Assembly (NCBI RefSeq): GCF_020164785.1
Contig: NZ_JAIUGX010000004.1
Coordinates: 434,001 to 498,000 of the forward strand
Direction of reading: 5' to 3'
DNA length: 64,000 nucleotides
From: Mesorhizobium sp. ES1-1
GTDB lineage: Bacteria > Pseudomonadota > Alphaproteobacteria > Rhizobiales > Rhizobiaceae
Part shown: positions 26,283-33,432 of the stretch, piece by piece
Layout of the letters: each line of letters starts with the position of its first letter
Numbering within the stretch: the stretch's first letter is position 1
Made by a program: the position numbers and the translations under genes
The notes under the pieces: model-generated
Told to the model about the DNA's origin: nothing
The model's input: the letters and a program-made list of their open reading frames with translations, nothing else
Databases searched by the model: none

Positions 26283-26912
26283 TCAAGCGTGCGCGGCGGC
26301 CCGCGCCATCCCGGCCGGGAGATCGCCATAGCCGGTGGCGCGCCGCTCATAGGCGAGACCGAGCAGCAGGGCGGCCTTCTCGGCGACCCTGTCGAGTTCA
26401 GGATCGTCGGTCTGGGCCAGATAGATCAGCCTCTCGTAATTGCCGAAATAGTCCTTGATCAATTCCGGATGCCGGTCGAGGCCAAGCGGCTTCATGAAGA
26501 AGGCATCGAACTGGCGGCAGAGAAAATCGGTCATGTAGAAAGACATCATGTCGCCATCGGCGACGTTCGCATAGGCTTCCATGCCCTGATAGAAGGCGAA
26601 ACAGTGCGGTCCCGCCATGCGCTCCACGCCATGTTTCTCCAGGACGCGGTCGAGCAGGCCGCCGGTGCCGCAATCGCCATAGCCAACAAAGATATTTCGA
26701 TAGCCCTCGGTCCTGGCCTTCTCTATGGCCTTGTCCATCGCCGGGGCTATGCGGTCCGGATGAAAATGGAACTCCGCCGGCAGGCAGGTCAGCTCCAGAT
26801 GATCGAGGCCGAGCTTGTCCTTGATGGCCAGTACCTCGCGCGCAAGCATTCCACAGGCGATGACAAGCAGCCTGTCGGGGTGGGCGATTATGTTCTTTTC
26901 TGTCTTTGCCAT
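26283..26912 (-). CDS. DUF1638 protein
   Basis: This 209-residue soluble protein has IACGMLAREV, LPAEFHFHPDRI and GYGDCGTGG, a Cys/His pattern that could bind a metal or corrinoid. DUF1638 genes recur next to corrinoid methyltransferases in methanogens and other prokaryotes, and that is also the context here. It may help in corrinoid loading or repair, but no activity is established. The ATG at 26912 is the natural start. Confidence 0.75.
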   Translation of the reverse strand: MAKTEKNIIAHPDRLLVIACGMLAREVLAIKDKLGLDHLELTCLPAEFHFHPDRIAPAMDKAIEKARTEGYRNIFVGYGDCGTGGLLDRVLEKHGVERMAGPHCFAFYQGMEAYANVADGDMMSFYMTDFLCRQFDAFFMKPLGLDRHPELIKDYFGNYERLIYLAQTDDPELDRVAEKAALLLGLAYERRATGYGDLPAGMARAAAHA

Positions 26913-26976
26913 GGAACCAGCTAAGCCGGCTTTCGTTGCTGTGAGGCGAATTTACCGCGAGAGGGATAGACCGTCC

Positions 26977-27132
26977 ATGAAAACACAGACATATGCAGTT
27001 GTAGCGATGCTCGCCAGTGCACTGCTGGTTTCCGGGTGCGCGAACACGATCCGTGGCGTCGGCAAGGATGCCGCCGGCACCGTCGACGCGACACAGAATG
27101 CCGGCAAGAGAGTAGCGAACGCCGCCAATTAA
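26977..27132 (+). CDS. Entericidin EcnA/B-family small lipoprotein
   Basis: This 51-residue protein has a signal peptide and lipobox LVSGC with lipidated Cys21, then the short TIRGVGKDAAGT segment typical of entericidins. Members are envelope lipoproteins made in stationary phase or under stress. It is transcribed against the flanking corrinoid genes and ends in its own terminator. Confidence 0.85.
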   Translation: MKTQTYAVVAMLASALLVSGCANTIRGVGKDAAGTVDATQNAGKRVANAAN

Positions 27133-27170
27133 CTCGGGCGATATTAAGCGCGACCCGAGTTACGAGAAAC

Positions 27171-27194
27171 GGCCGCCATGACTGGCGGCCTTTT
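27171..27194 (+). terminator. Rho-independent terminator after entericidin
   Basis: GGCCGCC-N6-GGCGGCC is followed by TTTT. A second stem AACTCGGG...CCCGAGTT lies just before it (27131-27161). Confidence 0.75.
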
Positions 27195-27199
27195 CATGA

Positions 27200-27898
27200 T
27201 CAGGCGGAAGCCCGCATATTGTGCTTGCGCTTCATGAAGTCCTTGGCGGTTTCGACCGCCACGGCCGCATCGCGGCAATAGGCGTCGGCGCCGACGGCCT
27301 TGCCGAATTCCTCGTTGAGCGGCGCGCCGCCGACCAGCACGACATAGTCGTCGCGGATGCCCTTTTCCTTCATCGTGTCGATGACGACCTTCATGTAGGG
27401 CATGGTCGTGGTCAAAAGCGCCGACATGCCGATGATGTCGGGCTTGTGCTGCTCGATGGCATCGAGATATTTCTCGACCGCATTGTTGATGCCAAGGTCG
27501 ATGACGTCGAAGCCCGCACCCTCCATCATCATGCCGACCAGGTTCTTGCCGATGTCGTGGATGTCGCCCTTGACGGTGCCGATCACCATCTTGCCCTGCT
27601 TGGGCGCGCCGGTGGCGGCCAGCAGCGGCCGCAGGATGAACATGCCGGCCTTCATGGCATTGGCCGACAACAGAACCTCGGGAACGAACAGGATGCCGTC
27701 GCGGAAGTCCTCGCCGACGATGCGCATCCCCTCGACCAGCGCTTCGGTCAACACCTTGTAAGGCACCCAGCCGCGCTCGAGCAGGATGTTGGTGCCTTCC
27801 TCGATCTCTTCCTTCAGCCCGTCATAAAGATCGTCGTGCATCTGCTGCACCAGTTCGTCGTCGGACAGTTCGGAAAGGATGATCTCGTCGTCGGCCAT
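27200..27898 (-). CDS. Corrinoid (B12-binding) methyltransferase subunit, MtbC/MttC-like
   Basis: This 232-residue protein has an N-terminal four-helix cap domain (10-95) and a Rossmann-like B12 domain with GDIHDIGKN at 111-119. His114 is the lower cobalt ligand in the DxHxxG motif. It carries the methyl group between the substrate-side MttB enzyme and the folate-side methyltransferase. The start at 27898 has AGGAG about 10 bases upstream; a longer frame reaches 27937. It is divergent from the mttB-like gene at 28173, and the shared spacer has several GTCGCAA half-sites. Confidence 0.92.
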   Translation of the reverse strand: MADDEIILSELSDDELVQQMHDDLYDGLKEEIEEGTNILLERGWVPYKVLTEALVEGMRIVGEDFRDGILFVPEVLLSANAMKAGMFILRPLLAATGAPKQGKMVIGTVKGDIHDIGKNLVGMMMEGAGFDVIDLGINNAVEKYLDAIEQHKPDIIGMSALLTTTMPYMKVVIDTMKEKGIRDDYVVLVGGAPLNEEFGKAVGADAYCRDAAVAVETAKDFMKRKHNMRASA

Positions 27899-27922
27899 TT
27901 GTATCGAGCTCCTGCCGGCATC

Positions 27923-28057
27923 GCGACTGTGTCGCAAGGCACAAAATATTCGCGTTCATACCTAACCCGCTGGGGGTATGTGTCCATAGCTGATTTGCGA
28001 CTTCGCGCAAAAGGAAAGCGACCGTAACTCTCTTGGAATTCTTGTCGATTTTGCGAC
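27923..28057. promoter_or_regulatory. Cluster of GCGAC/GTCGC palindromes in the corrinoid protein-mttB divergent promoter
   Basis: It contains GCGAC-TGT-GTCGC (27923-27935), TTTGCG-N6-CGCAAA (27994-28011) and a TTTTGCGAC half-site ending at 28057. All share the half-site of the GATase1-AraC gene operator, so both genes probably respond to one regulator. Confidence 0.55.
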
Positions 28058-28172
28058 AGGCGTTGGCGCTGGCGGGCCGTTTCGAATAGGGTGCATGGCT
28101 ACGATCCGGGCAGAAGCGGCGATCAGCGGCCGCGCCGGATTCACGGCGAGAACAAATTCAGGGAAGAACAGC

Positions 28173-29747
28173 ATGAGCGATCAGGCGGCAATCGACCAGG
28201 AAGCGTCAAACGCACGGCGCGGACGCGGCGCCAGCGGCGGCGCTGCCGCGCGGCGGGCAGCGCGTTCGGGCGGCGGCCCCGGCACCCAGCTCACCTATAT
28301 CAAGCGCAAGATCAATGTCTTCGAAGTGCTGGACGAGGAAGGCCTGGCGCTGATCGAGAAGAACACCGATACCGTGCTGGAAGAGATCGGCATCATCTTC
28401 CGCGACGATGCCGAGGCGCTGCAATTGTGGAAAGAGGCGGGCGCCGACGTCAAGGGCGAGCGCATCCACTTCCCCAAGGGCCTGTGCCGTTCGCTGCTGA
28501 AGACCGCACCGTCCATCTACACCCAGCATGCGCGCAATCCGGAACGTTCGGTCCAGATCGGCGGCAACGCCACCGTGTTCGCGCCAGTCTACGGCCCGCC
28601 CTTCGTGCGCGATCTCGATGGCGTCAGGCGCTACGCGACGATCGAGGATTTCCAGAATTTCGTGAAGCTCGCCTACATGGCGCCGTCGATCCACCATTCC
28701 GGCGGCACGGTGTGCGAGCCGGTCGACGTGCCGGTCAACAAGCGCCATCTCGACATGATCTATTCGCACATAAAGTACTCCGACAAGCCGTTCATGGGCT
28801 CGGTCACCGCGCCCGAGCGCGCCGAAGATACCGTGGCGATGGCCAAGATCGTGTTCGGCGACGATTTCGTCGAGAACAACACGGTACTGACCAGCCTGAT
28901 CAACGCCAATTCGCCCATGGTGTTCGACGAGACCATGCTCGGCGCGCTGAAAGTCTATGCGCGCCACAACCAGGCCTGCATCGTGACCCCGTTCATCCTG
29001 GCTGGCGCGATGAGCCCGGTCACGGTCGCCGGCACGCTGACACAGGTCCTGGCCGAAGTGCTGGCCGGTGCCTCGTTCACGCAGCTGATCCGGCCTGGCG
29101 CACCGGTGCTGTTCGGCACCTTCGCCTCGTCGATTTCGATGCAGTCGGGTGCGCCGACCTTCGGCACGCCGGAACCGTCGCTGGTCTCATACGGCGCGGC
29201 ACAGCTCGCTCGCAGGCTCGGCCTGCCGTTCCGCACCGGCGGCTCGCTCTGCGCTTCGAAGATACCGGACGCGCAGGCGGCCTATGAAAGCGCCAACACG
29301 CTGAACTCGACCATCCTGGCCGGCACCAATTTCGTGCTGCATTCGGCCGGCTGGCTAGAGGGCGGTCTCGCCTCCTGCTACGAGAAGTTCATGATGGACA
29401 TCGACCAGCTCGGCATGACGCAGAAATTTTCCGAGGGCGTCGACCTGTCGGAGAACGGCCAGGCAATGGATGCCATCCGCCAGGTCGGCCCGGGCAGCCA
29501 TTATCTCGGCTGCGACCACACCCAGGCCAACTTCCAGACCGCCTTCTACCGCTCCAACATCGCCGACAACAATTCCTACGAGCAGTGGCTGGCTGAGGGA
29601 GAGAAGACCGCGCCGCAACGCGCAAACGAACTCGCCCGCCGCTGGCTGGAAACCTACGAGGCTCCTTACCTTGATCCGGCTATCGACGACGCGCTGAAGG
29701 ATTTCATCGCCCAGAAGAAGGGGTCGATGCCCGACGCTTTCACCTGA
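28173..29747 (+). CDS. MttB-superfamily methyltransferase without pyrrolysine (copy 1)
   Basis: This 524-residue protein belongs to the trimethylamine/glycine betaine methyltransferase superfamily. The frame has no internal amber codon, so it lacks the pyrrolysine of true TMA enzymes. Non-pyrrolysine members demethylate quaternary amines such as glycine betaine (MtgB), proline betaine or carnitine and methylate a corrinoid protein. The first 60 residues are Gly/Ala/Arg-rich and disordered; the barrel starts near 55. The start at 28173 follows GGGAAG. It is paired with a divergent corrinoid gene. Substrate is inferred from the betaine-rich setting. Confidence 0.9.
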   Translation: MSDQAAIDQEASNARRGRGASGGAAARRAARSGGGPGTQLTYIKRKINVFEVLDEEGLALIEKNTDTVLEEIGIIFRDDAEALQLWKEAGADVKGERIHFPKGLCRSLLKTAPSIYTQHARNPERSVQIGGNATVFAPVYGPPFVRDLDGVRRYATIEDFQNFVKLAYMAPSIHHSGGTVCEPVDVPVNKRHLDMIYSHIKYSDKPFMGSVTAPERAEDTVAMAKIVFGDDFVENNTVLTSLINANSPMVFDETMLGALKVYARHNQACIVTPFILAGAMSPVTVAGTLTQVLAEVLAGASFTQLIRPGAPVLFGTFASSISMQSGAPTFGTPEPSLVSYGAAQLARRLGLPFRTGGSLCASKIPDAQAAYESANTLNSTILAGTNFVLHSAGWLEGGLASCYEKFMMDIDQLGMTQKFSEGVDLSENGQAMDAIRQVGPGSHYLGCDHTQANFQTAFYRSNIADNNSYEQWLAEGEKTAPQRANELARRWLETYEAPYLDPAIDDALKDFIAQKKGSMPDAFT

Positions 29748-29840
29748 AAGGAGCCCGAATCAGGCGGGGCTAAAGTCGCCAACATCATCCACAAGGAAGT
29801 CTGGCGGAGCGCGTTCTCCGATCCGGTCAAGAAGGGATGA
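29748..29840 (+). other. 30-codon in-frame extension after the mttB UGA stop
   Basis: After the UGA at 29745-29747 the same frame stays open for 30 sense codons with normal codon use, and its stop overlaps the next ATG as ATGA. It has no ATG, GTG or TTG, so it cannot be an ordinary gene. It is either readthrough sequence or the 3' remnant of a lost gene. Confidence 0.35.
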
Positions 29841-30523
29841 TTGCTCCGGTCACCGTGGAAGCCATGGCTTCGGCGCTTCGCTCAGACGGTCTGATTGTTC
29901 GCGGTGGCTTGAATTTCGGCCCAAACGATACGCCGGCGCGCGACCTGTCAGGCGCTCCAGCCAAATCTGTCCTTCTGGTCGGGCAGGCGGGTGCTTCACC
30001 CTGGCCGCACTTCATGCGCTGGCGGGAGGACCAGCCACATACCACCGCCAATCCGCTCGACACCTGGTCACGCCAAGTGATCGGCGCCGTAGCGGAGAAA
30101 TTCGGAGCGCGCGCCGTCTCTCCCTCGGACAAGCCGTATCTGCCGTTCCAGCAATGGGCGATGCGGGCGGAGGGGCTGAGGCCGTCGCCGCTAGGCATTC
30201 TCATGCATCCGCATTATGGTCTCTGGCATGCCTATCGCGGCGCGCTGCTTTTCGAGGACGAGATTCCCGTTCCGGCGATCGAGACGGCGCCGCACCTGTG
30301 CGACACCTGCGTCGAAAAACCCTGCCTGAGATCCTGCCCGGTCAACGCCTATTCGGGTGAAGCATTCGCCTATCAGTCCTGCCTGGCGCATGTGCGCGGC
30401 GCGGATGGCCAACGCTGCCGCACAGGTGGCTGCCTCGACCGCAACGCCTGTCCCCACGGCACCGCCTATCGCTATCCCGCCGAGGTCCAGGCCTTTCATA
30501 TGGCGGCATTCGCGGATTTGTAA
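29837..30523 (+). CDS. 4Fe-4S ferredoxin-like protein
   Basis: This 228-residue protein has a C-terminal cluster region with CDTC, KPCLRSCPVNAY, then CRTGGCLDRNAC. The first group fits a [4Fe-4S] site and the second may hold another. The first 140 residues are a separate domain I do not recognise. It follows the mttB-like gene and may deliver electrons for corrinoid reactivation by the RACo-like protein, a role inferred from location. An internal ATG at 29864 is an alternative start. Confidence 0.65.
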   Translation: MIAPVTVEAMASALRSDGLIVRGGLNFGPNDTPARDLSGAPAKSVLLVGQAGASPWPHFMRWREDQPHTTANPLDTWSRQVIGAVAEKFGARAVSPSDKPYLPFQQWAMRAEGLRPSPLGILMHPHYGLWHAYRGALLFEDEIPVPAIETAPHLCDTCVEKPCLRSCPVNAYSGEAFAYQSCLAHVRGADGQRCRTGGCLDRNACPHGTAYRYPAEVQAFHMAAFADL

Positions 30524-30628
30524 GTGTTACGCAGCCTCGCACGAAATGTTGACCGCCTATTTCAGGGAGCGCTTTGCCCGGGCGGCTGACGTCGATATCT
30601 ATCCGCCAATTGGCGAACGGAGCAGGCA

Positions 30629-31366
30629 ATGACGAAACAGGACTTTCAGATCAAGACCAGGGACGGCACAGCCAGAGCCGGGCTGTTCGGCTCGAGCACG
30701 GCTTCCCCGGTGAAGGCCGGCGTCATTCTCTACCAGGATGCCTTCGGACCGCGCCCGGCGCTCGACGAGATGGCCGAGCGGCTTGCCGAGCTGGGCTACG
30801 CGGTGCTGGTACCCGACCTTTTCTATCGCAGCGCGCCCTATGGACCATTCGACGCCAAGACCGCTTTCTCCGAGGAAAAGAGCAAGGCCGCGGTGATGGC
30901 GCTCGTCACCGGCACGACGCAGGAGATGACCATCGGGGACAGTGCCGTGTTTCTCGATGCGCTCGCCGGCGAAGGCGTCACCGGACCGATCGGAACGGTC
31001 GGCTATTGCATGGGTGGCGCCCGGGCGCTGAATGCAGCCGCGGCCTACCCCGACAGGATCAAGGCCGCCGCCAGTTTCCACGGCGGCAATCTGGCCAGCG
31101 ATGCGGCCGATAGCCCGCACCGCAAGGCGGCCTCCATCAAGGCGAGGGTCTATGTCGGCATGGCGGGCATCGACAGAAGTTTCCCCCCGGAACAGTCGAC
31201 GCGGCTGGCAGAGGCGCTGCGGAATGCCGAGGTCGACCACATGATCGAGAATTATGTCGGGATGGCGCATGGCTGGTGCGTGTCGGACCACAGCGTCTAT
31301 GACGAGGCAGGCGCCGAACGCCATTGGCGAAGGTTGGGCACGCTGTTCGCTGAAACGCTGATCTGA
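30629..31366 (+). CDS. Dienelactone hydrolase family protein
   Basis: This 245-residue alpha/beta hydrolase has nucleophile Cys127 in GYCMGG, the trait of dienelactone hydrolases as opposed to serine esterases, and His in AHGW near 213. It cleaves lactone or similar esters, and the substrate is unknown. It has no link in context to the methyltransferases other than distance. Confidence 0.87.
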   Translation: MTKQDFQIKTRDGTARAGLFGSSTASPVKAGVILYQDAFGPRPALDEMAERLAELGYAVLVPDLFYRSAPYGPFDAKTAFSEEKSKAAVMALVTGTTQEMTIGDSAVFLDALAGEGVTGPIGTVGYCMGGARALNAAAAYPDRIKAAASFHGGNLASDAADSPHRKAASIKARVYVGMAGIDRSFPPEQSTRLAEALRNAEVDHMIENYVGMAHGWCVSDHSVYDEAGAERHWRRLGTLFAETLI

Positions 31367-31475
31367 GCCTGTCCCAGGCCGTTCTTGCCTGTTGGCGGCG
31401 CGGCCTGTTCGCGTTATCAGGCAGCCGGACGGACAGGCCCTTGAAAAAGCGGGCCGAGCGGGAACGGCTGGCCTG

Positions 31476-32654
31476 ATGCAATCCTACGATGTCGTGATCA
31501 TCGGCGCCGGCGCCGCCGGAATGATGTGCGCCGTGGAGGCCGCCAAGCGGGCTCGCACGGTGCTGATCCTCGATCACGCCGCGGCGCCTGGCGAAAAGAT
31601 CCGCATCTCGGGCGGTGGCCGATGCAATTTCACCAACATCCACGCCAGCCCGAAGAACTTCATCTCGGACAATCCGCATTTCTGCATCTCGGCACTCAGC
31701 CGTTACACGCAACGCGACTTCATCGCGATGGTCGAGCGTCATGGCATCGCCTATCACGAGAAGACGCTGGGGCAGCTGTTCTGCGACGGCTCCGCGCGAC
31801 AGATCATCGACATGCTGGTCTCGGAAATGCAGGGCAGGGGCGTCGAGTTGTCCCTGTCGACCGAGGTCAAGGACGTTCGCGCAGCCGGCGAGGGGTTCGT
31901 GCTCTCCCTCTCCACCGGCGCGGTCGCTTGCCAGTCCCTGGTGGTGGCGTGCGGCGGCAAATCGATCCCCAAGATGGGCGCGACAGGCTTCGGCTATGCG
32001 CTTGCCGAGCAGTTCGGCCTTGCGATTGTCGAAACGCGACCGGCGCTGGTGCCGCTGACCTTCGACGCGGGCACACTCGAGCAGCTGGCGCCGCTGGCAG
32101 GCAATGCGGTCGACGCGGACGTTTCGTGCGGCAAGGCACGGTTTTCCGAGGCGATGCTGTTCACGCATCGCGGCGTCAGCGGGCCTGCCATCCTGCAGAT
32201 CTCCTCCTACTGGCGCGAGGGCGACGAAATCCGCATCGCCATGCTGCCTGGCGTCGATGTCACGGACCTCGTCCGCAGAGCACAGCGTGGCAATGGGCGG
32301 CAGGCCGTGCAGACGGTGCTCGCAAACCACCTGCCGAAACGGCTTGCTCAATCGATCGCCGAGCGCACCGGGCTGAGCGGCAACCTCGCCGATCTTTCGG
32401 ATGCTCAAATCAGAACGGTCGACGCCGCCGTCAACGATTGGCGCATCAAGCCCGCCGGTTCGGAGGGCTACCGTACGGCCGAAGTGACGCTTGGCGGGGT
32501 GGACACCGGTGGACTCGACCAGAAGACGATGCAGGCGAGATCCGTGCCTGGCCTGTTCTTCATCGGCGAGGTCGTCGACGTCACCGGCTGGCTGGGCGGT
32601 TACAATTTCCAGTGGGCTTGGTCGTCCGGCTGGGTCGCCGGCCAGGTGTGCTGA
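31476..32654 (+). CDS. HI0933-family NAD(P)/FAD-dependent flavoprotein
   Basis: This 392-residue protein has the dinucleotide motif GAGAAGMM (10-17), SGGGRCNFTN and a C-terminal GWLGGYNFQWAWSSG segment, hallmarks of the HI0933/BaiN-like family. Members bind FAD in the cytoplasm, and few have known substrates. The ATG at 31476 is used; an upstream frame adds 28 unlikely residues. It seems to be transcribed alone. Confidence 0.9.
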   Translation: MQSYDVVIIGAGAAGMMCAVEAAKRARTVLILDHAAAPGEKIRISGGGRCNFTNIHASPKNFISDNPHFCISALSRYTQRDFIAMVERHGIAYHEKTLGQLFCDGSARQIIDMLVSEMQGRGVELSLSTEVKDVRAAGEGFVLSLSTGAVACQSLVVACGGKSIPKMGATGFGYALAEQFGLAIVETRPALVPLTFDAGTLEQLAPLAGNAVDADVSCGKARFSEAMLFTHRGVSGPAILQISSYWREGDEIRIAMLPGVDVTDLVRRAQRGNGRQAVQTVLANHLPKRLAQSIAERTGLSGNLADLSDAQIRTVDAAVNDWRIKPAGSEGYRTAEVTLGGVDTGGLDQKTMQARSVPGLFFIGEVVDVTGWLGGYNFQWAWSSGWVAGQVC

Positions 32655-32866
32655 ATATCCAGGTGAGCCCGGCCTGCAAACGCCTGATACCTGCGCTTGC
32701 GATGCTCACGTACTCAAGCACGCTCCGCTTCAGTTCTCGATATCACCCGTTTTCGGCTCGGCCTGACGTGAATCTAAACACACCTTCGGGCAGCCGCCTG
32801 ACCATGTAGTAAAAAAATCTTTGCATCACCCCAAGGAACCGTCATTAGCCTTCGTCCAACAGGCAA

Positions 32867-33430
32867 ATGATGGCGATGATGCTGGATGAAAGCGAAGCCT
32901 CCGACGCCGAACTGATCGGGCGGGCGAAGGGCGGAGACAGGGGGGCCTTCGGCACATTGCTGGAGCGTCACTATGACTTCGTCTATCGCACCGCCTATCG
33001 CTGGTGCGGCAGGAAGGCCGATGCCGAGGACATCGCCCAGGAAGTCTGCGTGCGGCTGGGCAAGGCGATCCGTGACTATCGCGGCGGCGGCTCTTTCACC
33101 ACTTGGCTCTATTCCGTGACGATGAACGCGGCGCGCGACATGATGCGCAAGACGGCGCGCGAGACGGTCAAGACCGAGGCTTATGGAGTCCATGCGCTGA
33201 TTTCCGGCGAAGCGGCGGCCGAGAGCGAGGACCCGGTCGAGGCGCTGTGGGCGGCGGTAAGGCAACTGCCAGACAAGCAGCGCGACGCGGTGCTGCTTGT
33301 CTATGGCGAGGGCCTGAGCCACGCGGTCACCGCCGAGGCGATGGCGATCTCGGAGGCGACGGTTTCCTGGCACATCCATGAGGCGAAGAAACGGCTGAAG
33401 ACGTTGATGCGTTCAGCCGGGGAAGTGTGA
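32867..33430 (+). CDS. ECF-type RNA polymerase sigma factor
   Basis: This 187-residue protein has region 2 (DFVYRTAYRWCGRKADAED, 37-55) and region 4 (LPDKQRDAVLLVYGEGLS, then an HTH ending in ATVSWHIHEAKKRL). It overlaps the next gene, which encodes a membrane VWA protein with a short cytoplasmic N-terminus; this order matches sigma/anti-sigma pairs. It probably directs RNA polymerase to an envelope-related regulon. A promoter of its own type is not clear upstream. Confidence 0.92.
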   Translation: MMAMMLDESEASDAELIGRAKGGDRGAFGTLLERHYDFVYRTAYRWCGRKADAEDIAQEVCVRLGKAIRDYRGGGSFTTWLYSVTMNAARDMMRKTARETVKTEAYGVHALISGEAAAESEDPVEALWAAVRQLPDKQRDAVLLVYGEGLSHAVTAEAMAISEATVSWHIHEAKKRLKTLMRSAGEV

Positions 33431-33432
33431 CC

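Noticed and set aside
28173..29747. Possible pyrrolysine (amber) codon in mttB homologues
   Set aside because: Both MttB frames are open without any internal UAG, so no pyrrolysine is used.
30546..30632. 28-codon ORF whose stop overlaps the dienelactone hydrolase start
   Set aside because: It has no good ribosome-binding site and no recognisable content; it could be a leader, but evidence is thin.
32847..32866. GGAACC...CGTC resembling an ECF promoter before the sigma gene
   Set aside because: The spacer is about 13 bases, shorter than usual for ECF promoters (16-17).
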